Of a stretch of DNA of 64,000 nt, positions 45,047-56,141 are shown piece after piece. The stretch lies in NCBI RefSeq assembly GCF_019320115.1, contig NC_089584.1, positions 55,610,852 through 55,674,851 on the forward strand, read 5' to 3'. The position numbers and the translations under genes were made by a program. Origin of the DNA: Miscanthus floridulus (lineage: Eukaryota > Streptophyta > Magnoliopsida > Poales > Poaceae). Below the pieces are notes generated by a model. The model made no database searches. It was not told the origin of the DNA and worked only from the letters and a program-made list of their open reading frames with translations. Each line of letters starts with the position of its first letter. The first letter of the stretch is position 1.

Positions 45047-45957
45047 TGTCGGTGCAAAAATGTGTCGATGCACCGAGCACATAGCAAGCCGAAAGGATCT
45101 ACTTGATGGAGCAAGGCTAGAGATCTGGTTAGCTTCAACATAGGACTAGTCGACCCAATGAATTCCTCCTGATGGCGTGCTAGTCAATTTGACCTACAAT
45201 TGATAAGGAGAGAAAGTTTATCAGTAATTTAAGGTGGAACATGCCAGTCTTTCCTAGATAGTTCCAAGTATGCTGCTTTGGAAGCATCTAGTGTTAGCCC
45301 ACTGGATCTTCAGCATGGAGATGTCCGACCACTCACTAATGTTGCCGAGCTCGCACTTGTGATGCTGGCCACAAACTATCATTGTCCTCCCTCTAGTCAT
45401 AGTGTATGGTCAGACAATGTTAGTCATGGTCGGCAGTGTTGGTGAGTGGTTGGCAACACTGGTGATCCAATAGGCCAACCACAGATGGGAAAAATCGATC
45501 AAATAGCCGACACAAGAAGAAAATCGGCTATTAAGGACTATAACACTCGCAGATTGTGATTATTTTTATGATGATGAATATGGTGCACATAGATGTAAGT
45601 AAAATCATCAGCTAGACAAAATATAACAAGTATGAAGCATTGAGCCAATGAGTTTGACTGAGAAAGGATATAGCATGCAAACAAATCGACTGTCTAATAC
45701 GAACAGTTCTACAAATGCTCTGAATCTAATCCGCTATCATCAATAGTGAGGTTCGACTAGATCGATGTAGCTATGATGATAACAACAAACTAAAGCCAAA
45801 GAATTCACAAAACCATCCATACCTTGATAGGTTTCTGAGAGACATGCTATATCTATGAAGGCGTAGGCGAATCAGGCTAAAAGAGCCAATTCTGGTAGAA
45901 AAAGGGTCACATCATGTGAACAATCGACTATTCAATATGAGCAAACCTATCAACTCA
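45047..45957 (-). repeat. 5' LTR of element G (head deleted)
   Basis: It matches 33685-34.56 kb base for base with scattered changes, starting (plus strand) TGTCGGTGCAAAAATGTGTC. The match ends after CCTATCAACTC at about 45957, so more than half of the 2.07-kb LTR, including the promoter, is missing. Confidence 0.85.
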
Positions 45958-45976
45958 TGGTCTTTTGGTACCACAA
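45954..45976. repeat. Filler-like duplication at a deletion junction
   Basis: CTCATGGTCTTTTGGTACC followed by ACAA repeats the string at 46033-46055 (22 of 23 identical), 79 bp away inside the integrase of element I. It sits exactly where the LTR of G is joined to element I. Confidence 0.7.
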
Positions 45977-46600
45977 CTTGGATGGATAGACAACTTGGAA
46001 GAATGAGCTTCATCTAAAATTTGATTTCTAAGCTCATGGTCTTTCGGTACCACAAGTCTATCCTCAAACCATAGCCACACCTCTTTCATCCAACCTAAAA
46101 TGCTTGGTTTCTTGTTCTTTCATCTTTCACTTGATGTGAAATACACCTACATCTATCTTCTACAATTCTATGATTTTGATCTCAAGTGAGCAACTGATAG
46201 TGATATTGTGTAGCACAACAGGATGTAACAAATTAAATCCATCTTCCAACAAGGCTTCTAAAGTGTTGCAATAAGATTTCTGACTAAGTGCATCTGCTAC
46301 AACATTAGCCCTTCCTGGATGGTAGTGCACTTCCAAATTGTAGTCCTTGATCAGCTCTAACCATCTTCGCTAGCCTCATGTTCAGCTCAGGTTGAGTGAG
46401 GATATATTTGAGACTTTTGTGGTCAGCATATATGTGACATACATTTCCCAACAAGTAATGTCTCCATATCTTCAATGCATGAACAACTGCTACAAGCTCT
46501 AAATCATGCATGGGGTAATTGACTTCATGCTTTCTCAACTATCAAGAACCATAGGACAATAGCTTGACCTTCTTGGATGAGCACACACCCTAAACCTATA
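45977..46600 (-). pseudogene. RNase H end and integrase start of element I
   Basis: The frame 46538-46305 reads [20 protein letters not shown], then [11 protein letters not shown], a clear Ty3/gypsy RNase [19 protein letters not shown] follows in a shifted frame near 46.31 kb. After a linker, blocks related to the integrase N-terminus (a VPKDHEL-like stretch and KLSIHP) appear near 46.04-45.98 kb. The zinc-binding region is therefore cut off and no core domain remains. Confidence 0.85.
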
Positions 46601-46609
46601 CTCGATGCA

Positions 46610-47653
46610 TCACAGAACACATCAAAATGCTTTTCAATGTTGGGTTGTGCTAGAACTAGGGGCTGTAGTTAGCAATGTCCATAGGGTGTGAAAAGAAGCT
46701 TCACACTCTAGTGTCCTACTGAACTTTTCATCCTTCTAGAGTAGTTGGTCATGGGCTTAGCTATCTTGGGGAAATTTGGTATGAAACTGATGATAGTAGA
46801 CTTCTAACCCTAGAAAACTTCGAACTTCATGAACCGAAGTTAGGGCCTTCTAATCCTTGACCTCTTGTACTTTAGATGGGTCTATAGAAATTCCATCTTT
46901 AGATAAGATGTAACCCAAGAAAGGTACTTTCCTCAACTAGAATTCACACTTGCTGAATTTGGCATATAACTTATGCTACCTCAATCTAGACAAAACAACT
47001 CTTAGATGCTCTGCATGGTCTGCCTCATTCTCCGAATAAATCAAGATCTCATTGATAAACACAACCACAAACTTGTCGAGCTCAGGCATGAATACTGAAT
47101 TGATCAAGTACATGAAGTATGCGAGAGCATTCGTTAGTGCAAAAGACATGACCAAATACTTATACAGGCCATACCTAGTGGAGAAAGCTGTTTTAGGTAC
47201 ATCCTCTGGCCTGATCTTAATCTAATGATAGCCTGACCTCAAGTCAATCTTAGAGAATACCTTTGCTTTTGCCAGTTGATCGAATAGGATATCGATGCGA
47301 GGCAAAGGATACTAATTCTTAATGGTCACAACATTAAGCGGTCTATAATCCACACACATTCTCAAGGACTTGTCCTTCTTTACAAATGAAGCTGGACATC
47401 CCCATGGAGATGAACTAGGTTGAATGAGACCTTTGTCCAACAGTTCTTGTAACTGAATTTTAAGTTTGGCTAACTCATTTGGTGGCATCCTATAGGGTCT
47501 TCTTGAGATAGGTGCCGTACCTGGCACTAACTCAATCTTAAACTCCACATCTCTATCAGGCGGTAAACCCAGCAACTCATCTAGAAATACATCAGGAAAC
47601 TTACAAACCACTAGAATATCACAAAGGGTAGTGGCTTGGATAGCACAAGACAA
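46610..47653 (-). pseudogene. Reverse transcriptase of element I
   Basis: The open frame 47653-47312 reads [20 protein letters not shown], then [20 protein letters not shown], then [20 protein letters not shown], which is chromovirus RT. Downstream are PLPRIDILFDQLAKAKVFSK, IDLRSGYH and [19 protein letters not shown]. The active site near 47.05 kb reads VFINEI where the family has FIDDI, so both catalytic Asp residues are changed. SFLGLEVYYHQF follows near 46.77 kb. Confidence 0.9.
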
Positions 47654-47699
47654 GTTTTAGAGATCAAAACTTTGGGAAAGTGGTACTAGAAAAGCATTA

Positions 47700-48000
47700 C
47701 CTCCCTTCGGTTCTCTCTACATAATTGTCCTAGTGCTAGTGTCAATGAGAACCTCATGTCCACTCATCCATTTCATGCCTAAGATCACATCTCTAGCTAA
47801 TCATGGCAATACTATCAGATCCATAGTGTACTCTCTCTTGTATAGAGATGAGCACATCTCTAACTATTTGATTCATAGAAATAGTAGCCCCAGCTGAACT
47901 TATACTATAACCACCCTTGTCTACCTCAATTGTCTTCTAATCATGCTTAGATGCAAATGCTTGGCTCATAAATGAATGAGAAACTCAAGAATCAAATAAA
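47700..48000 (-). pseudogene. Aspartic protease of element I
   Basis: A minus-strand stretch reads VLFDS[stop]VSHSFMSQAFASKH near 47.95 kb. The active site Asp-Ser-Gly-Ala is damaged, with the Gly codon now a stop. GGYSISSAGATISMNQ follows, and a shifted frame reads ARDVILGMKWMSGHEVLID near 47.77 kb, the C-terminal block of chromovirus protease. Confidence 0.75.
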
Positions 48001-48099
48001 ACAATGCTAGGATGTTTGTTAACAAGAAACATACCGGTGGTGACAACTGCTCCTGCAGGAACTTCTTCAACAGCTATGTAATGCATGTATCCAGGACGT

Positions 48100-49159
48100 G
48101 CCTTTGGATTTACCTATTTCTGATTACCCTAGTTTTGATTGCTATTCCTCTTAGGATGGGGGCACTCTTTGGCCTGATGACCCAACTGATTACAGTTGAA
48201 GCATGGCTGATTGCTCTTGGTCCTACTGAGCGTCCTTGCCCTCCGTTTCCCTTAGGTAGGGCAATGGTGAATGCCTTGTGAAACACCTTTTGAGGTCAGT
48301 TGTCCTAGGTTTTTGGTGGAGGAGGCCTAAACTTAGGCACTGGTGGATGAAACTATGGCCTAGCCACCACTAGAGCTCTAGACTGGGAAGATCTTGACGT
48401 GCTTGCCTCAACTGCTCTTTTGTGGCCCTTCGTTGCTGCGTGCAAATTGTGCTGGTTCTCCTGGGTCATTGCATCACTAATGAACTCATTGTATGTGGTA
48501 CATCTCGAGTTGCCCATAGTCTTCATTAGCTTAGTGCTAAGGCCTCTCTTGAATCTTTCTATCTTCTTTTCCTCTGTCTCAACGAACCCTAGGGCATAAT
48601 GGGACAAATTGTTGAAGGCATGCATGTACTCCATAAGGGTATTGGTCCGTTGTATGAGTCGCATGAACTCGGCTGCTTTCATACGCATTAGCCCTAGGGG
48701 AATGTGATGTCCCATAAAAGTAATTGAATTGCTCCCATGTGACCTATGAGGTGGCATGTAGAGAGGACAGGAAATGGGTCCACCATATCCTAGTCAGTCC
48801 TTGTAGTTGATGGGATGCATATTTTGCCTTCTGATGCTCAGTAACCCTCAAAAGATAGAACTTTTGCTCGATTGTATTTAGCCATTCATCCACCTATAGC
48901 GGTTCTTTGGCCACCTTGAAGATATGAGGCTTGGTGTCATGGAAATCCTTGAAGAGGTGTATTGATTTGGCTAAGGCCCTTGATGTTGTTGATGGATGTG
49001 AGTAGTGTTCTGTGCAATGAGGTGTAGCGTATCCTCCATTGCTCTCTGATTACCCAAGAACTATGCGAAGAATTCATTCGTAGATGGTGACAGCGGTGGT
49101 GGTAAGTCACCATCATTGCCACCTTGGCTGGTGCCTGGTCTAGCATGAGTGCGAGTCAT
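48100..49159 (-). pseudogene. Gag of element I with zinc knuckle
   Basis: The start at ATG 49159 (MTRTHARPGTSQGGNDGDLP) leads through FFAYFLGNQRAMEDTL. The conserved Gag core in 48757-48353 reads GHHIPLGLMRMKAAEFMRLI, YMHAFNNLSHYALGFVETEE and KIERFKRGLSTKLMKTMG. A CCHC zinc knuckle CFNCNQLGHQAKEC is intact at 48162-48203 in another frame. The protein would bind and package element RNA. Stops and a frame change break it. Confidence 0.85.
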
Positions 49160-49532
49160 CTGCAAAGTTGCAACAATAAGTGAGTATTGGATGATGTCAA
49201 GAGATTGTAGATGAATTATGTAATCATGCCAAATTGCAATTACTAGAGAGAACCTTAAATTCATACAATAAAATAGAGGCATAATAATTCATTCTCGCAA
49301 CATGACATCATTAATTTGATCACTTATTGTGCTCATAGTGCATTAACATGCATGTCATAATCCACCAGTAAAACAAAACTAGAATTTCATTAAAGTTCAA
49401 CCCATAGTTAAATGACATGCAAAGTGTCAATATTACACTGAAGTCAAATGATGAATACCAAATTTCAAGCTACAAGTCCATTATATGACTAACAGGGATA
49501 CATCTAGCGCTCTAACTAGTCTCTAGGCAATT
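49160..49532. other. Non-coding gap between extra ORF and gag of element I
   Basis: AT-rich, with no recognised feature beyond the ends of the two frames. Confidence 0.5.
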
Positions 49533-50581
49533 CTAATCTTTAGCGTTCTCACTGTCAAGGTTAGAGATAGCCTCGTCCTCATCCTCTAGCTCTACTTCTT
49601 CTTCCCACCCATCATCTTCAGCTAACATCTCTGGATCTTCCTCTTCCTCATTAAGGATCAGGTGTAGTTGGTTGTTCAAAAAATTCACCTCATGCTGAAG
49701 ATTAACCACCACGTTCTAGGTCTATGTAAGCTGCTGGCGCAAGTCCCTTTCAACATGGTCCTACTACACGCTCAAGGCAGTGGGTCCTGTCTTGTTTTGC
49801 TTCTACCATAGCTGCGCGGTTGTTTGCTAGAATCCACTAGTGCCTAGCTTTGAGTGCCTCGGCATGAGTGGCCTCTAGCTGCTCCCGCAGTCCTACTAGC
49901 ACTGCCTAATCATCTGCTCTTGCCTCTTGGTCAGCAGCTCTCTACTAATCAACTTGCTCCATTTCGGTGTGGAGATTTCCCAATGCTACAAAAGCTTGAT
50001 TAGTTTCCCATTGAGCCTCACTTGTTGCCTTCTTGTGCTTGCACACATGCTTCTTTAGCTTACATTGTGCAACTTTAGCTCTCATGAGCTTATCCATGCA
50101 AGTGGTATAGGACTCCTGCCAGAAGTCCATGGTGTCCAGACAAGTATAGAACAAACATTGCACTCATGGTGGGACTAGAACTATCAGCCTGCTCATCCCG
50201 GTCTTGGATCAATGCATCACGGTTGCGCTGTGCCCAAACTGCTGTGGATGGATCCACCTAAGGAAAAGTACTAGTGGCACTGCCTGTAAGCTCATCCCCG
50301 TGTTGCTGACATATCTGGCTCAGCACCTCAAAAGCAACTACCTGGGCACCTTCCCAAGGAGTTTTTCCTTCAGATTTTGCCTTCCACTCCTGCCACTAGG
50401 GTGCTTGGGTATGAGTGGGTATGGTTAGCTGCACCTCATACCATGGCTGTCCTTCTAGGTATACCTCATTCTAGGAATAGAGAGGCGGTTCATAATACCC
50501 TGCATAATGCAAGACTCTCCAAAGTAGGGCAGGGGTACCAAACATTATCAGGAAATTCTCACTTCTAGCTAGTGCTGCCAT
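49533..50581 (-). pseudogene. Extra ORF upstream of gag in element I
   Basis: From ATG 50581 the minus strand reads MAALARSENFLIMFGTPALL, WRVLHYAGYYEPPLYS, then WYEVQLTIPTHTQAP and VLSQICQQHGDEL. After a frame change (50163-49945) a helical part follows (DFWQESYTTCMDKLMRAKV). The end (to TAG 49533) is a strongly acidic tail with EEEEDPEMLAEDDGWEEEVE. I recognise the WRVLHYAGY...EPP start as an ORF repeatedly annotated in grass chromovirus elements. Its function is not known to me. About ten stops break it. The place between primer site and gag is unusual for a standard Ty3/gypsy element. Confidence 0.65.
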
Positions 50582-51430
50582 CTGTAGCAACAACATGGTG
50601 CAACTGTTGTGAGACAATGACATAATGGATAAGAGTTATATAACCGAGTAAGAGACTTATAAGGGGGAAACAATGCAAGTATGTAATAACGATTTATCAT
50701 GATGCATGCACATTTCGTACGTCCTCACTAACCTAGGAAAAATTAAAATTTCTAACAGCATACATGGTGGCATACAAGCGTTCTCTCATATAAAACTTAG
50801 CTATCTAGGCTACACGTTTTGTTGTTAGTGTACCTGCACAAGAATTTCATTTTAGCCCAACCCCACAATTATATATGCAGTAAATCTAGGCTCTAGGTTG
50901 CAATCTAAATACTTTTATATATATACATATACCCATATATATACTTCTATATCAAAGCTACCCGAGAGTAAATACGTCCTATATATACATATAAATATGC
51001 ATATACAATCATATCAAAGCTAACCCATAATTATATACGTCTGTATATTTATGAGGCATATATACACTTCACTATCAAAGCTAACTCACCCATATATCGC
51101 ACGCTCACATCTTGCGGTCATGCCACTGTGATGCTGATTGGCATCTTACCTTGGGCGTAGAGGCATTTGATCCATACATTACCACTCAAGTGAATGGCAT
51201 CCATATAATAGCCCGTTGTATGGATGACGAAATTGAAAACCCCCAAGTTAGTACTTAATTAGCCACCTAAAGTCCTTAACTGGGCATAAAGGAAGTGATC
51301 ACTAGCACACTTTAGATTCAAACTCTAGATTTTTAAACACCTATATATATAACTATAAGTGGCTAGAAACTAGTTTTGGAAAACAAAAACCTTTGTTTTA
51401 AATACGCTTGTGGCAATTAATGTTGAATCT
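50582..51430. other. 5' leader of element I
   Basis: AT-rich untranslated region. At 50.92-51.10 kb ATATAC-type runs and three copies of TATCAAAGCTAMCC occur about 60-70 bp apart. No gene is seen. Confidence 0.6.
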
Positions 51431-51431
51431 T

Positions 51432-51443
51432 GCTTTGATACTA
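51432..51443 (-). other. tRNA-Met-type primer-binding site of element I
   Basis: The minus strand reads TAGTATCAAAGC two bases after the LTR end. The typical plant site complementary to initiator tRNA-Met is TGGTATCAGAGC, so two transitions are present. Confidence 0.8.
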
Positions 51444-51445
51444 GC

Positions 51446-54400
51446 TGTAGCAGAACCGACCAATTTATAAGAGTACAAGTACAATGGTAGACCGTAAGCG
51501 GTCGCACTATCATACTTGAGCCCATATAAACCTGGTAATCTGTCGAGTACCACGAAGGGTGTCGATTAACCATCAACATACAACCAAGATCGTACATGAT
51601 TCAACATACATGTCACACGTTACATAAAGTTCACAAATACAGTTTATCCATCAGAGTACAAATTTAGGTTATTACAAACCAAGTTTAGTAAAATAGTAGC
51701 GAAAGTAAATTAAAGTTTAAAACTCATATCTGCCATGATAGTTCAATACAGTGCCAGCTCATGATCACACCCACAAAAGCATATGAGAAGGATTCATAAG
51801 AGATGCCTACCCAGGGCTCACTCCTCATCCACGGTGGGACAGAAGCAGACTTACCCATCATTTTGTGAACTTACCCGTCATAAACCAAAAATAAGGTGAC
51901 TCGGCTAGACTTACATTTTGCAACAATGGGAATAAAACCCTGAGTAAAAGAAGGTACTCAGCTAGAATTACCTATCATAAACCAACAATAAGGTGACTCC
52001 ATGATTATGCAAGGCTTTATAAGTGGAGTTAGCTTGACAACATTTTTCATAAAAAGCGACTAATTTAGTTGTACTATTATAATTCGGTTATCAAGTTAAT
52101 TATAGCTATTCATCTCTAGATTAGCAACTAACCTATGCCTAACATATGGTATATCATTTAGTAGCATACAATAGTAACCATAGCCGGTGTAGTAATTCCA
52201 TGTTCAACCGAACCATCATATTCCATAACATAGTTACTATGATGTTGGAGCTAGCCAAGTTTCTCACTGTCCAGGAGAGACGACGATTTGAGTTGATTTC
52301 AACCTGCTGGGAATTTATTCCTAACACAAACCTAGGCAGACCAGATCAATGGTCACCTTAGGTCACCTTTGGTACAACTCAGGTCCACATTTCGCGGGTT
52401 CGATCAGTGCCGCACAATCAGGGATAACCAGCTGCCAGGATGTTTAGGCATGGCCTGCCCTTGGGCTCACATCTAGCTCCCCACACATTCTTACTACCAT
52501 CCAAAGTACGCACTTTTACAGAACAGGGCCCGGACTGAGTTGAGCTACTCAGCTTCATGGTCGGAATGAGTTATCCGGCTAGCTAACTAAGAGGCATGCG
52601 TTCAATCTTGTCAGAAGTGCCAATAATGGTACGGTCCTTAATCGACATAGATGGAATCACATGAGTCAACCAACACATAGACTTCGGTCGGCCTCCATTT
52701 ACATTATCCCATGGTTCTTTACCACGATAGTAAATATAGCCAACCATGCTTCGGTATCCACCTGTATCTCGTAGGTGACAGAAAATCACCCGAGTTCTAC
52801 CGGTCTAAGCATGGCTAAGCATATATTCGATCCTGGACCTACATAGAGTTAAAGGTACATGTAACTAGACAAGGTAGTTCTATGCATTAAGTGTTTCCAA
52901 TCAACTCTTATAACCTAATGCATCAAACATAAAGGACTCAAGTGATATTTTGTAAAACATAGGAGACTTTGAATGCTCCGGGGCTTGCCTTTGAGGAAAC
53001 AGGTTGGCCGGTGATCCAAGAACTTAGGGAGGTCATCAAGAGTTTTCTCCTCTTCTCCTAGAGCTATGGCCTAAGGCATCTCCTGCTAATCCTCCTCCTC
53101 TTCTTCGTTGAACTCCAAAAGGGTTATCCCTTTGGATGATCCTATATGCATGAGCATGAAATAAGATATCACGAATGCATATATGATGGCATATATAATA
53201 TGATATAATGTGATGAATGCATCCTCATAAGTGTTTTCAATAGCATTGCATTAAGGTGATAACAAGTTGCATTTACTTTTACTGAGTAGGTGCATATCTC
53301 ATCTCTAGTAACTTAAACAAATACTTATGTAAATCATTTTCTAAACTACAAGACAACAACCACTTATTTTGACCATAACTAGAGTTATACACATCAAAAT
53401 AATATGGTAGTGGACATTATAGAAATCTTATGAAATTTCCTACAACTTTGTTTTAATCCTCTTAATGTGATTCAATAGTTATCAAGGTCAAACATTTCAA
53501 TCTTATAGATCTATCCAGAGGGCAAGTATTTCTGACAGCAGACTTCTAACAGCCATAATTCTTAAACCATAAGGCCTATGACTATGAAAATTTAACACAA
53601 GGTAGATCATTAAGTTATTTACAACTTTGTTATTAACCATCTTTATAGAAAAGATCACTATCATCATGAGATCATCACCACAATAGAAACAATATATGCA
53701 GCCATATAGTTGATTTATAAAGCGATAATTAACTAGTTGCATACAACCAATTACTTCTAAGCTTAACTAATAACATCAATAGGCCATATGCATTACAAGC
53801 ACCATCATGGTTAAACATGACTAATTTATTTATATTCATTTATTAATTTCCTTTGATAATAAGGTGATTTAAAGGATAAGTATTTCTAGTGCTTAATAAA
53901 TACTGAGAAAATTACAGTAGCCTACAAATGACCTTAACAATCCACTATACAAATTTCATGCCATTTGGATAAGTGTAGCTACCTCTACAAAAATGATAAG
54001 TTACATAGGCATATTTTAGCAAAAATAGTTTAGCATAGTGAAAAGTGCCAAACAACAGATTTACTATTTTTCTTAACTTCACCATAACTCAAGAACACTG
54101 TATAATTTTTTTTACATGAGCCCAAGTTATGTATTTTTGCCTTATTTATTTTTACTAGAAGCTAGCATTTATTTAGGATTAAATAAGAAGACCATATCCA
54201 AAGTATGACCACTGCAAGTTTAGTATTTTTCCTGGCTAGAGCATGTCAATACCAACTCAACAAAATTGAAATCACAATTTTTGGACATACCAAACTTAAG
54301 TTATGCATTTCTCCCAGGAAAATACCAGAATTAGTGTATTTCATATTTTTATCAAATACTACACTTCTTGAGAAATCCAACAAAATTTGGTTCACCAAAA

Positions 54401-55998
54401 TTAGACACTCTTAGCTTGAGATATGAATTTTTGAAACACGCATTCAAATCTGGAAAAATAAATCAGAAAATCAAAACATCACACAGGCTGACAGCTGAGG
54501 CCCATGGTCAATGGGACCCACCCATCAGCAAGACCAAGATAGGGGACAGCGCTGACCAGCGGGAACTCACCAACGGTGAGCTCTCCGACGGTAGCATCTT
54601 CACCGTTGCACTCTTCTCACCCCTGCGCATCGACTGGTAGGCTTAGTTGGCTCAGTGGCTCATTGGAGCAAGCTCGACAGCGGCCATGGCAGACAGCGAA
54701 GGTCGAGCAGTGGTATGCCAGCCATCTCCAGCTATGTCACACTCAAGCGAGGATGGCTACTCCATCCTGGTGACCTAGCAAAGCTACACGATGCAGGTGA
54801 GGGCTCGAGGTGGTGACGGTGAGCTTGGCCACTAGGAAGGTCTAGGGTTACTCGACCTAAGACACGAGAGAAAGGAGGGAGACAGTGAACTAACTCGGTG
54901 GCAGCCATGGCAGCCGTGCGTGGAGCGGGTAACGACGACGGCTATGGCGAGGCCAAATCCTGCTATACCTAGGGTCGATAGGTGATGCTGCTGGCTCGAG
55001 GATGTAGAGGCGATAGTGGAGCAGCTATGGCCGAGACAAATCAGTCGGTGAGGCTATGTCGGTGGTGAGCAGTTATGGCAGAGCTATGGTGGCGCACAGC
55101 GACCTCGGCGCAGTGCTTTGGTGAGGTAGAGCGAGCAGGAGAAGGCGAGAGCGAGTGAGTGGAGCGAGCGGCGAGTGCACGACGCTTATGTGACCGCTCT
55201 GGCCTGATCGGCCGGGCTAATGCCAGTGTATGGCTGCCACATGGCGGCCATGGCCTGTGCCCGATCGGCCACTGGCATGCGCATGAACGTGGCCGTCAGG
55301 GCAAATTACGACGACTGACAGCACGTTTTTAACCCCATATATCTCCTAATACATTCGTCCATTGCAAAAACTCCATTAAGGAAAGTTGTAGAGCTACATG
55401 CCATCTACAACTTTGTTTTAGGGAGTATTCCTTAATTCACCATGGTTTGCGAGTTAAATCATCCCAAAGTCGGTTACATGCAAACTGAAATCAGCCCAAC
55501 ACTTAGAAAAATTTCACCAAGTGTAAAACAACATTTTCTCACTAATTGTGAGCTATTTTGAGCATGCTATGCAATGAATTAGACCTTGACCCAAAAATAA
55601 AAGTTGTTACCCTAGTTAAGTACTATAACTTTTATCTAGGTCACATAGCCATAAAAACACTCTAAGCTACTGTTCAACTTTGGTCAAACTAGTATCATGA
55701 AAATGGCATTTCTAATGAAACCAACACTTAGAAGCAAATTTGGCCTATGTCATCAAAACAAACATTATTCCATTTATCATTATAGATGTGTCTAAGGTGT
55801 TTTCATGACCTCCCAACCATTTCTTACAATGATCATACATGATTGTAAGCATAAGCATATATATAAAATCAACATTTCTTATGATAATGTATAAGAATGA
55901 GATGAAATTTCATATGCTCATGTTCATGAATGTTGGGATGATGCTTGTGCTCATGAAATGAAGATGCCAAATGCAATGCTTAACACTAGGGTGTTATA
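51446..55998 (-). repeat. 5' LTR of element I (4.55 kb)
   Basis: On the minus strand it runs from TATAACACCCTAGTGTTAAGC at 55998 to GGTTCTGCTACA at 51446. Its tail matches 1048-2014 and its head matches 56142 onward. A GC-rich block lies at 54.5-55.3 kb. A local partial duplication occurs at 51.84-51.99 kb (AAACCAAMAATAAGGTGACT twice). Open frames in the GC-rich block are not supported as genes. Confidence 0.85.
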
Positions 55999-56141
55999 GC
56001 GGGCACCTAACATATAGTTTAGGCGCACACATATAGTTTAGGCACATACAAGTTCACAAAGTACTGTATCAATACATAGACTATCTTGCAACAGAGTTCG
56101 AAGAAAAGATTACGTCGGTAATTAAATTTCATCATCGACAC
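55999..56141. other. 143-bp spacer between two divergent LTR heads
   Basis: It contains ACATATAGTTTAGGCRCA twice in tandem near its left end. No gene. It may be old host or element sequence into which both LTRs were inserted. Confidence 0.5.

Larger units (their letters stand above)
33685..45957 (-). mobile_element. Ty3/gypsy element G (Tat lineage), nearly complete
   Basis: On the minus strand the order is 5' LTR (45957-45047, truncated), primer site, gag, protease, RT, RNase H, integrase, an antisense gene, a polypurine tract and the 3' LTR (35752-33685). The two LTRs match over about 900 bp. The element sits in the gag of element D on its 3' side. Its 5' LTR is fused to the integrase of element I by a deletion. 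A 660-bp Mutator-type element is inserted in the gag region. Confidence 0.85.
45977..55998 (-). mobile_element. Tekay/Del-type chromovirus element I, 5' part
   Basis: On the minus strand the order is 5' LTR (55998-51446), tRNA-Met-type primer site, extra ORF, gag with zinc knuckle, protease, RT, RNase H and the first integrase residues. Integrase core, chromodomain and 3' LTR are deleted at 45.98 kb. The long LTR, TGTAACACCC-like head and TGGTATCA-like primer site support Tekay/Del. Confidence 0.85.

Noticed and set aside
50920..51100. AT-rich ATATAC runs as an origin or matrix attachment region
   Set aside because: They are inside the leader of element I and nothing beyond base composition supports such a role.
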